A stretch of DNA of 64,000 nt from Zelopaecilomyces penicillatus (taxonomy: Eukaryota; Ascomycota; Sordariomycetes; Hypocreales; Pseudodiploosporaceae). Shown here in pieces: positions 44,701-56,525 of the stretch. The first letter of the stretch is position 1, and every line of letters begins with the position of its first letter. The stretch covers positions 62,001 to 126,000 of the forward strand of contig VCCP01000004.1 of assembly GCA_005765155.1 (NCBI GenBank). Direction: 5' to 3'. The notes under the pieces are model-generated. The model saw nothing but the letters and a program-made list of their open reading frames with translations. It did not search any database and had not been told where the DNA came from. The translations under genes and the position numbers were made by a program.

Positions 44701-47700
44701 GGTTGGGTTGAGTCTAGTAATACTGAAGCTCCCCCAGCCTTCATTACAGCCGGCATTGCCACCACCGTCCACTTTGACTTTTCAAAATACAGCACCACCA
44801 TTGACCCAGCCTTTATGCCAAGCTGAAGCAGATATAATGCTAATCTTGTCGAGTGGTCATCCAGCTCTCCGTACGTTAGGTCACCATCCCAGGCGCATAC
44901 AGCCGGCGCTGTTGCTGACTGCCGTTGCATAGTCTCTGCAATCATGTCATGGACACATTGGTCCACGCTTTCTGGTACCACCGCATTCCAGTCCCAGATC
45001 TTGTAAAGGTCATCTTTGCTGACCATCTCTAGCTCAGCTAGCTTCTTCATCCCGTTTAGTGGTGCGCAAATCTCTCGGACGATATGCTCTAGCTGCTTTA
45101 CAACCCTCTGTACCTGCTTCCGATGAATCACATATAAGTCAAAATTAACTCGTACCCGCACCCCATCTGCCTCTAGCTGGCATTCTATCATGACTGCATA
45201 GGTATTGAATTTTTCAAAGCTGGTAGAGTCGGCACTATCAATCCAGGCGTCATTTTCCGGCTCAAACAGTAGGCTGTGCTGCCCGTCTCTGTATTGCCCG
45301 ATCCTCTGGATAACCAGCAGTGTTTGGAACTGACTACCTCGCTCTGTTTCTGCACTTATGCGCCGGATCTTTTGTAAGCCGACTTGTTCAAATAGAGTCA
45401 TCTCGATTGTCTGTGCTTGCACCCGCTGAAGCATCTCGTTCACGCTTGTTGTATCCTTATCTAGGCGGATCCTCACCGGGACTGTAGCCATTGTCGGCCC
45501 AGTCATCTTATCCACACCCGGGACTGCGGCTTGTCGGCCGGTCACGGTCATCCCAAACACAGCCTCACTCGAGTTGGTGTACTGCCCAGTAAGTACAGCC
45601 CACGCAGCCTTTATCATAGTCGAAGCGGTTATATCGCCCTCCCGCCACTGTAAGTCAGTGACGAGGTGCTCGACCGTGTCATCTGCCTGGGGCCGGTACC
45701 CGGCTGAGGGAAGAAAGGGAATGATACGGCTTCTGAGTCAGCCAGCTGTTCTTGCCAGAATGCTTTGGCTTGGCTCTCATCAATGCTTATGAGGTGCTTC
45801 ACAAATGCCTGATATGGCGGTGATTTCTGATGAACGCCCTCGTATGCTTTTTCGAGCGCGTTGTGTAGAAGCATAATCGACCATCCATCATATAGCGCGT
45901 GGTGTATTGTCCATACAAATATCGGCCTCTTGCTATCTGTTTCCATCGTTACAAGGCCGCAGAGATGAAGCGGTGTTCCTAGGCCCATCGGCTTGTGTTC
46001 GATTTCATCAAGGTATGTCTGCAGATCATTGCTGGTCGTCAACTGCAACGGCTCATCTATCACTACTTGAACAAGGCCCCCCTGCCCAGGGAGATCTACA
46101 ATCCGCGTTCGTAAAATCGGTGTTGAAGCTACAACAGCCTCCAGCGCCTGCCGGAACCGTGATATATCGATAGTGCTACGCAGTTGAAGTACCTCGGTTT
46201 GCACATAATCACCAGTGCGTTTCGCCGTCATGGCAAGCAGTCCCTCTTGCAGTGGTGTACAGGGGAACACATCCTCTACTTGAAGCTGTGACACCGCGCA
46301 GAGCTTACTGGCTTGAACACGGACATCTGACCGATCTAGATCTGGTCGGAGCAATGACAAGGGCGCAATCACCTCCGTCGTGTTTGCCAGACTCTTGACT
46401 GTCTTCACCAACTCGAGCAGGCATGGGTGTTTAAACACATTCTCAACGGTTAACACCAGGCCCTGCTCACGCGCTGCGCCAACCAATCGCATCGCATTGA
46501 TCGAATCACCTCCAATCCGGAGGAAACTATCATCTATACCGATGCTGCCTGCGTCAATATTCAACACCTGTGCCCATAATTGCTGCAGCTGCCGTTCTCT
46601 GTCTGTCCTTGGCTGCCGTTTCTCAGTCCGAGACGGATGGAGCGCTGTGAGCTGCTCCAAGGTCATGGATGACCCTATATCCCGGAGTTGTCGACGATCG
46701 GTCTTCCCCGTGGCCGTCATTGGGATCCGGCTTATTGGGATATATGCGGTTGGGATCATAAACGCCGGCAGGGCCTCTGCCAGCTTTTGCTCCATGCCAG
46801 CCATTACACTCCTAATCGCCGCCGCCATATCCGTAATGTTCTCTCCAACAGTAATAAAGGCGACGAGCATTACATTGTCGCTGTCTTGTGGCTTGACCAT
46901 CTCTACTACTGCCTTGCTCCCTTGCGCTTGCAGATACTTCTGTAGATGATGTTCAATCTCGCCTAGCTGTATCCGTTGCCCGCGGACCTTGACCTGTGTA
47001 TCCTTGCGGCTGATGAACTGTAAAGTCCCGTCTGTATTGTATCGCACTAAATCACCAGTCTTGTATAACCGGCCGTGCCGACCGGCCACGCCTGCTTGGT
47101 CCTGGATCAGCCACGCCGGATCGTCGATAAACACCGCTGCCGTCTTTTCTACATCGTTCAAATAGCCTTGACCAACAAGGGGGCCTTCGATCAGCAGCTC
47201 TCCGATACAGCCAATAGGCATAAGTCGGTCATGATAAGCCACATCAACCACCCAGGTTAGAGCGCCCACGCCTTGCCCAATACTTGGCTCGTCTTCCTGA
47301 TCAACATCAACTTTTCCAATTGTAACCCCAGCTGTGCACTCAGCGGGCCCGTAGATGTTCAAGACTGTGCATACATCTCGGAAATGCTGTATAGCTTTTG
47401 TATTGACGCACTCGCCTGCAAGGATCATTGTCTGTAGCAATGGCAGCTGTTTTATATCCACTAGAGCAGCGATGGATGGGGTTAAATCAGCAAAATTAGC
47501 ACCAAGGGACTGCATAGATTTCGTAATATCACCCCCTCGACGTTCAGTCTCGCTGGGAATGCATAGGCAGCCGCCAGCATACAGTGTCATAAGTGCATTT
47601 GACCAGGCAACATCAAAGGCATACGAGGCAAAATCGTAGACCCGTGACGAAGGCGTCAAACATCGCTGTCGCTGTTGGAGTGTTATAGCACTGCTGTAAT

Positions 47701-50700
47701 TTGCATGTGAAATCACTGCTCCTTTGGGTGTTCCAGTACTGCCAGATGTAAAGATCAAGAATAGTGTAGCTGACGGCTTGACAGACGGTAGTTGTGTCGC
47801 AGCAGATGAACTCGACCGGGCCAGAGTACTGTCTACTACTATAACCCCAGCGTTATGGTTCAGTCGCTCTACAAGCTTCTTGGCCGGTTGCTCATTTGCA
47901 GCAGACGCGAGGATCTGTTTTGGCGATACTAATTGCACGATTGTTCGTAGTCGGTCCTCTGGCTGTGTTGAGTCTAACAAGACTGATGCTCCGCCAGCTT
48001 TCATCACAGCCAGCATAGCTACAACCGTCCACTTGGACTTTTCAAAATAGAGCACCATCACTGACCCAGCCGTGATTGTACCTGTCTGAAGCAGATGCAT
48101 TGCTAGTGTTGTTGATAGATCGTCTAGCTCTCTGTATGAGAATCCGCCATCCCAGGCACAGACAGCTGGTGCCTCTGGTTGCTGGCATATTGTCTCTGCG
48201 ATTAAATCGTGAACACATAGGTTTACCATCTCTGGCATTGTCGAATTCCAGCCCCAGATTTCACGGATATCCTCCTTATTAATGACCTCAATCTCGGCTA
48301 GCATCTTCAGCCCGTTCAGCGGTGCGCAAAGCTCCCGGATAATGTGTTCTAGCTGCTTAGCAATCCGTTGTGCCTGTTCCTGGCTAATGATGTGTGAGTC
48401 GAAGCTTATCTGTAACTGCACCCCGTCTGTCTCTAGGTGGCATTCCATCATAATGGCATAGGTGTTGAACTTTTCCATGCCTACGAGGCTCATACTGCTT
48501 GTCGCGGTATCATCCGGCTTAAACAGGTCGCTCTGCTGCCCGCCTTCTTGTTGTCCTATTCGCTGAATCACGAGCAGCGTCTGGAATTCGCTTCCACGGT
48601 TAGTTTCTGTATTGATTCGCCGTATCTTCTGTAAGCCGATTTGCTCAAACGGCGTCATCTCAATCGCCTGCGCTTGCACTTGCTGCAGCATCTTATCCAC
48701 GCTCATCTCCGTGTCCAGTCGGATCCGCAATGGAACTGTTGCAATCGTTGGCCCGATGATCTTCTCCAAACCTGGAACTACAGCCTGCCGGCCTGTTACT
48801 GTCGCACCAAAGACAGCCTCGTTTGAGTTGGTGTAGTGTGTGGTAAGCACTGCCCATGCCGCCCTCATAATTGTTGATGCTGTAATATCATCGCTACGCC
48901 AGTGTAACCCAGTAACGTTATGCTGAATTGCAGTATCTGCTTGAGGCTGATATACTTTGGATGGAAGTGCTGGGAATACCACTGCCTCTGAGTGGGCTAG
49001 CTGATTGTGCCAAAAGGAGACTGCCTCGCTTTCTTCCTTGCCGGCAATATACTTGACGAATCTTTGGAATGGCGGCGGCGGCGATGGCTGGTACTTCCCT
49101 CCCTCCTTGTACGCATTTTCCAGTGTGTTGCGTAGAATCGTCATTGACCACCCATCATATAATGCGTGATGCATAGCCCATACAAACACCCGCACCCGTT
49201 CGCCAGCCTTTGTCGTTGTAACCAAGGCACAGCGATGAAGCAGCGTCCCGAGTCCCATGGGAATCTTGTTGAGCTCTTGCAGACATGCCTCGAGGTCGTC
49301 ACTTTCTGACCAACATAGCGGCTCATCCACAACCACTTGCACCAGACCCTGCCCGGGAAGATCTACTACACGGGTCCGCAATATCGGCGTTGATGTGACT
49401 ACAGCCTCCATCGCCCGCTGGAACCTCAAGGTCTCAATGCTGTCATATAGCTGTAGCACCTCCACTTGTAGATAGTCCCCAGCCCGTCTGGCAGTCATAG
49501 CAAGCAGCCCCTCTTGAAGCGGCGTGCAGGGGAATATATCCTCAATATGATCCGCTGGTACTCCACAAAGTCGGCTAGCTTTCTTACAGGACTCTGCTTT
49601 ATCTTCCATGTCTAGCTGTAGCAGTGAGAACGGCTCAATTGATGTTTCTGCAACAACTGTGACAGCCTTGACAGCTTTCACAAGCTCTGACAGGCGCGGA
49701 TGCTTGAAGACATCAGCAACAGTCAGAGCCAAGCCTTGTCCGTAGGCTGCCTCAACCAGCCGCATCGCCCCAATCGAGTCACCGCCTATACGAAGAAAAC
49801 TATCGTCCAAGCCAATGCTATTAGCATCGATATTCAGGACCTGCGCCCATAGCTGCTGCAGTTGTCTCTCGCCCTCTGTTGTCGGTTGTCGTCGCTCACT
49901 TCGAGATGGATGAAGGTCCGCCAGCTGCTCTAGTGTAAGCGATGAGCCTATCTGCTGTAGTTGTTTACGGTTCGTTTTTCCTGTCGCTGTCATTGGCATC
50001 CGCGCTACTGGAATGTATGCGCTTGGGTTCATAGATGCTGGTAGGGTCTCGACGAGCCTCTGCTCCAACCCCTTTGTTAGCAGCCGCATTGCTGCTGCCA
50101 TGTCCATATTAACCACATTCTCTCCCACTTCAATGAAGACAGCTAGCATTGCGTTTTCACTCCCTCGTGGCCTGATCAATTCCGCCATCACCTGTGTGCT
50201 CCTAAGATTCTTCAGGTAATCCAGTATATGATGCTCGACCTCGCCCAGCTCTACCCGCTGCCCTCGCACCTTGACCTGCGCATCCTTGCGCCCCATGAAC
50301 TGTAGCGTTCCATTCTCGTTATACCGTACAAGATCGCCTGTCTTGTACAGACGGCCACGGCGTCCAGCCTGGCCCGGTTGGCCCGGTTGGCCCTGGATGA
50401 GCCATACTGGGTCTTCAATAAAAACGGCCGCGGTCTTCTCAGTGTCATGGAGGTAACCCTGACCAACAAGAGGGCCTTCAATCAATAACTCTCCAACACA
50501 GCCGACAGGCACGAGGCGGTTATGGTTAGTCTCGTCAACTACCCAGGTTATCGCCCCTACACCTTTTCCAATACTTGGCTCTTTATCCTCATCCATATTA
50601 ACTTCCCCAATCGTAACTCCAGCTGTACATTCCGCAGGTCCATACGCGTTTAGTACTGTACACACGTTTCGGAATCGTTGCACAGCCTTTCTATCAAAGC

Positions 50701-52062
50701 GCTCACCAGCGAGCATCATTGTCCGTATATCTCGCATCTTCTCTGGGTCTACCATAGAAGCAAGCGATGGAGTTAAATCAGCAAAATTGACACGCAATAG
50801 GCGCATAGACTTGGCGATATCACCCTGACGCTCACTCTCGCTAGGTACACAGAGGCAACCACCAGCATGCAACGTCATAAGCGCGTTTGACCACGCAGCA
50901 TCAAATACATACGATGCAAAATCATATACTCTTGATGTACTTGTCAAATAGAGGGCCTGCTGTTGATGTTTCAAGGCGCTGCTGACGTTGACGTGTGAGA
51001 CGACTACCCCCTTTGGCATTCTGGTGCTACCGGAGGTGAACACCACGTATAGTACAGTTGACGGGTCAACATGCGGCAGGCAACTTCCCACAGACGAGCT
51101 TAAGCAAGCCAGAGCAGCGCTGTCTACCATTACTGTTCGGATAGTCTGGCTGAATTGGTCTGAGAGCTGCTGGGCCAGTTGCTTATTCGTTGCAGATGTG
51201 AGTATATAACCAGGTGCCACTTGAGATATAATCGTCCGCAGGCGCTCTTCTGGCTGGGTGGAGTCTAGTAAAACTGATGCTGCTCCAGCCTTCATTACAG
51301 CCAGCATTGCCACTGTCGTCCACATTGATTTTTCGAAACATAAGGGTATCACTGACCCAGCTGCTACACCAATTTCGATTAGATGTAACCCTAATCTTGT
51401 CGAGAGGTCATCCAGCTCTTTATACGACAGCTCACCATCCCAGGCACATATGGCCGGTGCTGCTGGCTGACTCTGTATGATCTCGGCTATCACATCATGA
51501 ACACAGCGGTCCACTGTTTCTGGCACTATCGCGTTCCAACCCCAGATATCGCAAAGGTCGTCTTTGCTGGGGGTTTCGATCTCTGATAACCGTATTGACA
51601 TATCTTGTGGTGTGCAGATTTGCTGAATGATGTGTTCTAGCTGTGTGGCTATTCTTTTGACTTGTGCATGGCCGAGTATCGTAGAGTCAAAGCCGATCTG
51701 TAACTGCAACCCACTCTCCTCTAGCTGACATATCACCGTCATTGCATACGTGCTGAACGTAGCGACATCACCTAGCATGCATCAACGCTGTCATGTGGTT
51801 TGAAGAGCGCCCCAGCAGTGTGTTTGTTATTGTCTTGTCCTGTTGGCTGGATCACTAATAGGGTTTGGAACTGACTTCCCTGTTCTGTCTCCTTGCTTAT
51901 CTGCCGGGTCCGTTGCAGTCCTGTTTGCTCAAACGGAAGCATCTCAATCGTCTGGGCTTGTATATGCTCTAGTATCACATCCAGGCTTTTCTCCTGATCT
52001 AAGCGGATCCGCACTGGGATTGTTGCAATGGTTGGACCAGCCATGTGTTCAATATCACCGCA
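41753..52062 (-). pseudogene. 5'-truncated NRPS pseudogene, (C)-A-T-C-A-T-C-A-T-C
   Basis: On the minus strand the sequence enters in the second half of a C domain (IEHMAGPTIATIPVR at about 52,020-52,060). It continues through three A-T-C modules to a terminal C domain whose stop is at 41,753. Carrier motifs (FLRIGGDSI) lie near 49,780, 46,510 and 43,215. C motifs are MHHALYDGWS near 49,160, IHHALYDGWS near 45,890 and terminal SHAQYDG near 42,570. Lesions: a frameshift at about 51,777; a one-base loss in a pyrimidine tract at about 45,711-45,718; an eight-C run at 44,173-44,180 where seven restore the frame; and an in-frame TGA at 42,353-42,355. The first A domain also has Arg for the P-loop Gly (SGSTRMPKG, codon at 51,020-51,022). 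A 2,049-codon stretch stays open, so decay is recent. The upstream module(s) and promoter are gone. The product class is unknown. Confidence 0.9.
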
Positions 52063-52064
52063 TG
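52045..52064. other. recombination junction between two truncated genes
   Basis: Reading left (minus strand), the NRPS C-domain frame runs into this point with GDIEHMAGPT. Reading right (plus strand), a DMATS exon leaves it with QYHRM before a donor at 52,065. The same dozen or so bases are part of both reading frames, so the exact joint is hidden in microhomology. Neither gene has any upstream part on the far side. Confidence 0.7.
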
Positions 52065-53329
52065 GTAGGTTGCCCTCTCTCGGGACTTTTTCACTCTTTG
52101 TTCATTCTATATGGCAGGTACCCGTAATGGGCGCAGCACCAGGATTGGATGGCACATTGAAATGGCCGTCCATGTTAAACCTGGAAGGGCTTCCAATCGA
52201 ATATTCATGGAAATGGAATTCGAGCAAAGGCAAGCCCGAGGTTCGCTTCACTATCGAGGCCAAGGGCAAATATACTGGCACCGCCATGGACCCTTTGAAC
52301 CAACACGCGTCGCGGGAGCTTTTGCATGGCCTTCTACATTCGTTTCCTGGTATTGACCTTACATTATCAAACCACTTTCTTAATACTCTCTTTGATCACG
52401 ATACATCCAAGTATATGGAGGAGGCTGCCGCAGGCAGACGATATACCACCACTGTCATGGCGGCAGTGGAGTTCAAAGCCGACAAGATGACTTTCAAAAC
52501 ATACTTTGTGCCTCGGAAACTGGGTATGGACGATGTCCCCATTGCGATATGGAAGGAAGCCATTGCCCAAGTTTACCCCATCAGCCCGGCCAGTGATATG
52601 CTCTATGCTTTCTTGGATAGCCCAAAAGGCTTATCTCTCAGCCCATCGTAAGTTTTTCTTCCAAGCCGTGGATATCGAGGCTGCTGTTTCGACTGGCTGT
52701 GTCGTTGACTAACATCTTATTCTGTAAACAGCATGCTGGCAGTCGACAATGTGAAGCCAGAAAAGTCGCGATTGAAGCTTTATTTTCGGACACCAAACAC
52801 CTCCTTCTCGTCAATTCGAGACACTTTGACGCTGGGTGGGCGTCTTCCCACCTCGGAGAATGCACTGCAAGACCTACGGAGCTTGATGGTTTCTGCCATT
52901 GGGCTACAGGATGACTTTACTGATGATGAGGAGCTACCCGTATCTTCTCAATCGTCCCACGTGGTTCCAGGTGCCTCTGGCATGACGCCCTTGGTCCAGC
53001 CTGTGTGTAGCTACTAATTCAACATTGCCCCCGACCTGCCTTTCCTCCAAGCTAAGCTTTGCCTTAACCTTTATGTCTACGGAGGGACTGACTCTAGCAT
53101 GGCGCGCGGTGTCATGTCGTGGATGGAGAAGCATGGGAGGTACGCCTACTGTGAACAGTATCTGTCCATGCTAGAGGCTCTTACCAATGGTCAAAATGTC
53201 CATGAGTCGAAGGGAATACAGACGTACCTTACCTGCATGGTCACCAAGAGCGGAGAACTAGAAGTTACTACATACCTGACACCATTTGATGTCTTACCTA
53301 GAAGCAACCTCGACGGTGCTATCTCTTAG
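52046..53329 (+). pseudogene. DMATS-type aromatic prenyltransferase pseudogene
   Basis: Three exon parts remain: up to 52064, 52118-52647 and 52732-53329, with introns of 53 and 84 nt. The retained part is clearly the ABBA-fold DMATS family, which prenylates tryptophan and other indoles with DMAPP. It has VPVMG, LPIEYSWKWN, VRFTIEAKG, FKTYFVPRK, SRLKLYFRTPNTSF and LTLGGRLPT, then MSWMEKHGR and IQTYLTCM near the end. The first 90 or so residues of a normal DMATS are missing because the gene starts at the junction. In the third exon an in-frame TAA at 53,015-53,017 replaces a codon inside the conserved G-x2-Y-x-F segment; the frame is otherwise open to 53,329. Truncation plus a stop mean no functional enzyme. 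With the NRPS next to it, the lost pathway probably made a prenylated indole-containing peptide or alkaloid. Confidence 0.87.
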
Positions 53330-55239
53330 TAATTTAGAAAACTGTTGCTACAATGCGGAACAAAAACTCTTGGGCAATTATAATTGAATAAATACGTTTG
53401 AAGTTATTAGAACAGCGTTTTTAGCGGTATTCTTGTGCTGAGAGTCGGTCTTGGACTCGATTGCGTCGTTGTATTCGCAGGTGAGTTGATCGATATTTAG
53501 CTACATATGTCGCGTGTAGCGGAAACTTTAGTAGGCAGACTGAAGAGGTGGCAGAGTTCACTTAGCGTTAATGAGCATTTTCAAATGTATCAGGACCTGA
53601 TGATTATGGTGATTGATGTATTGCTTGGCTAGAGATCTTGTTCTCTCTGTCATACCAATACGCTTGCTGCAGCAACTCTTTGCCTATCTTCCACCTTCGG
53701 CTTCCATTGCTTTTGTAAGCCTCTTCCAAAAAAAAAGCATCCTACATCATACAACCATAACTGTATTCCTTACAACCGCTGCAGGTTTACAATATATCCG
53801 AGCTGATTGGTCATCCCTTCAACCTTCATCTGACCTGCTTGCTTGCTGGCTGGCCTTTGTAATAATGCAATCCATTAAAAGTCTTGGCTGCTGGCTTCGA
53901 CAAGGTCTGAAGGTTTTGTGTTGTTTTCTGTTTGTCTCTTGGCCACCCTTGCTTCTTGGATTATTAGTATCCCTTGCTGCCGGACAAGCCAGCCCAGCTA
54001 CACCTCAAGCTTGGCATGACACATATAATGTTATTTTGTAGACTGGAATGCTTAGCAAGCCACTTCTGAGGGCCATTCCTGTTGGTACACTCAAATGCCT
54101 AATTTGTATTTTAATTACACTGCTCTTGAGGATTGAATATTGCTATCCCAATCGTTGTTTAAGGGGGTCGGCTTCCGCCAGCACTAGGCCCCATACCTCT
54201 ACATACAGGCCATACCTGTGCTTATCCCGATGCCTGGCTCTTCTGGCTTGAGTTGTTGGATCTATGAGTAATTGAGTCAATAGGCGCCTAACGCGCTTGT
54301 TGTCTCTTAGAGGTCCTCACGCTCCGTGTTAATGTCCTGACCTTGGGCATGCTCCTTGGTCCGAGCGACTCACTGGCTGGGCTCTTAGCTGGCTTGGCCA
54401 ACCTGGTGGGCATGGTTTTTAGGCTCTATTAAACGGCCTGTGTCTCAGGATTTTTTCACTTTTCTGGCCAGAACCATAGCCGGCTTCTCTGGTAGCCACA
54501 GGCGATTTGTATCATGAATCTCATCTTGGCCAGGCATCTTTATCTCGATGCCTTCACTATCCACTTGGGATATATCTGGTTATACTGCTAAGCTTGACAG
54601 CTGCCGTTCGCCATTCCTTTAGCATACGGGTAATCTGCATTTATTCTTTTCTGTTTGATGTTGGCGGGAATGCAACTTTGATGCCATCCATTCCCTACCC
54701 GTGCAAGACTTTGTATCCAACATGTTGCAATCAATTCATGATCCTTTGCAATATGGTCGACCCCAGGTTCAGGAAGTTTCGCAAGCCGTTTCTGGTACAC
54801 AAGCAATCGTCTGTATTTACCGACCATGCTAGTGGATAAAAGACGTGAAGACTGACTTGCGCAACACCTCAATCTCAATGAGTCAAATCTGCCCCCTTGC
54901 CGTTTTGCATTTGTTTCATCACTGGGCCAGTGGCCACGCTCTTACGGGCGATTGGAAATATTTCATGTATTTACTGGCTCACAATGGCGCGACTAATGTA
55001 GGAAATTACATGCCCTTATCACAATAGAGACTTGGCATACAGTTAGAACATGTTCTTCTATAACCCATGGCCCCACTGAATATGGACATAAATGCTCTGG
55101 GTCGCATGTGTTCACAGTTGAAACGTATAAAGCTCAAAGGCACAGGCTTCAATTCCGGATTCTCTTCAAAAGATTCCATGATATAATCTATGACTTGTCA
55201 TACATCTTATTGCTAGCTCGAAATAATCACCATATATCC
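53330..55239. other. gene-free stretch, possibly a decayed repeat
   Basis: No intact gene is seen. On the minus strand, about 54,590-54,840 is open and protein-like (for example PGVDHIAKDHEL). From about 54,575 down to 53,640 a related sense can be followed only through many TAA/TAG/TGA codons, as expected of C-to-T (RIP-type) decay of a mobile element. I recognise no transposase or polymerase motif, terminal repeats were not found by eye, and the identity is open. A 142-codon plus-strand frame at 53,613-54,041 overlaps it and is hydrophobic only by chance, in my view. Confidence 0.3.
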
Positions 55240-55563
55240 TTAAGTTCCCGTGCATTTCATAGAGTTATAACCTTGACCAGCGGCTGCAACGCAATTGGCA
55301 CCACCAGGAAGCATAATTGAGATGCTTGACCCGTCGCAGTTAGCTGCATTGTAGAATCTGCAGACGCATTTGGAGAATGTGCAGTCAGCGATGTTGGCAC
55401 TGATTGCAAAGTTGACATGAAAATTCTGACAGCCTCCATCCGTTCTGGGATTGACTGAGGCGAGATAGTTGGAACATTGGTTGCTGGCATAATAATTGAC
55501 CTTGAGCTGAGCCGCCACAGATCCAGAGATGAGTGAGGCAACAACAATGGGTGAGAAATGCAT
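55240..55563 (-). CDS. small secreted cysteine-rich protein (copy B)
   Basis: This is an intronless 107-aa protein, paralogue of the gene at 37,732-38,046. The signal peptide (1-18) and the start of the mature chain (QLKVNYYASNQC) match copy A. All eight cysteines are kept (ADC-x4-C-x-C in the middle; SMKC near the end). TATAAAG about 185 bp upstream (55,748-55,754) is a likely TATA box, and the 5' leader has a TTG/TTA repeat directly before the ATG. Function unknown; secretion and cysteine content suggest an effector or surface protein. The two copies bracket the dead NRPS/DMATS locus, 17 kb apart, in the same orientation. Confidence 0.8.
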   Translation of the reverse strand: MHFSPIVVASLISGSVAAQLKVNYYASNQCSNYLASVNPRTDGGCQNFHVNFAISANIADCTFSKCVCRFYNAANCDGSSISIMLPGGANCVAAAGQGYNSMKCTGT

Positions 55564-56525
55564 TTTGTTGTTGTTATTGTTGTTATTGTTATGGTAGTAA
55601 AAGATGGGTTCTCGTGTAGGGGCTTGCGAGCAGTTTGTTGTGTGTGGTATAGTAGGAGAGAGTTGGAAGCGACGGATTGGTAGAAGGTAGCTGGGTTTGG
55701 TTGTGTAGGTTGCGTCTTAGCTTGGTGAGATAAGGGGTGTTGTCGCCTTTATACATACAGTTGAGGATGAATTGAAGCGACAAACGTATTCAATGGGACT
55801 TCCAATTGTTATGACAATGTACCTCCATCCCCAGAAAAGCTGAATAGACACACCAATCGGATTTTGCCATGTACGATGATCTCGTATCTAGGGAGCTATC
55901 AACTTGACATTGCCCGCTGCGATGCACTTACCACGTAGTAGTTTGTTTTCCGGCCCTCCTCCTCCCTTGTAAGCTGACGCTCGCAGCCGCAAAAGAAAGT
56001 GTTGTGACTTGTGAGCACGGGGAAAGTTGCCTAATTGAGTGGTTGACGAACCAGGTCATGACTAGTGGTGAAAGTACCTATAGAAATTTGTTAACAGAAT
56101 CTCGAGTTGCCACAACTCGGAGAAAAATATTGACGCCAAGCCCTTCAAAGAAACAGTTAAAACAAGGCTATAGGGCTTAACAAAGACAATGATTGAGTGT
56201 TTCTTGTACAGAATTTCAACTCAAAGACTTGAAACACGACGCCCGCAAGGCGACAACAATGACCGGGGACGAAGACGATGATTGGGATACCGGTCACAAA
56301 GTGGGAGAATTCAAGCGCCACTGCAGTCATCAGCGGCGGTTGTCTTACCCTTGAAACTTGGGTTAATTACGCGTGTCAATGAAGATCTTGTCCAAAAATG
56401 TCTACTAATTAATACCTATTAGTTCGTCAAAGTTAAGCTTACATGACTCTGGTACAGATGATGGAGCTCCTCGTGTATACCAATGTCCATGTATTTAAAA
56501 ACAACTGCATCAGCCTTGTACCGCC
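55564..56525. other. intergenic region
   Basis: This region holds the promoter of secreted protein copy B (TATAAAG near 55,750) and the 3' flank of the next minus-strand gene. No other feature is supported. Confidence 0.5.

Noticed and set aside
52102..52287. Minus-strand open frame antisense to the DMATS exon
   Set aside because: It is a shadow of the DMATS coding strand. It is not the continuation of the NRPS, which is in a different frame and meets a stop upstream.
53613..54041. 142-codon plus-strand hydrophobic open frame
   Set aside because: The composition looks like the reverse reading of degenerate sequence. It has no recognisable start context or domain, and it overlaps the better minus-strand sense.
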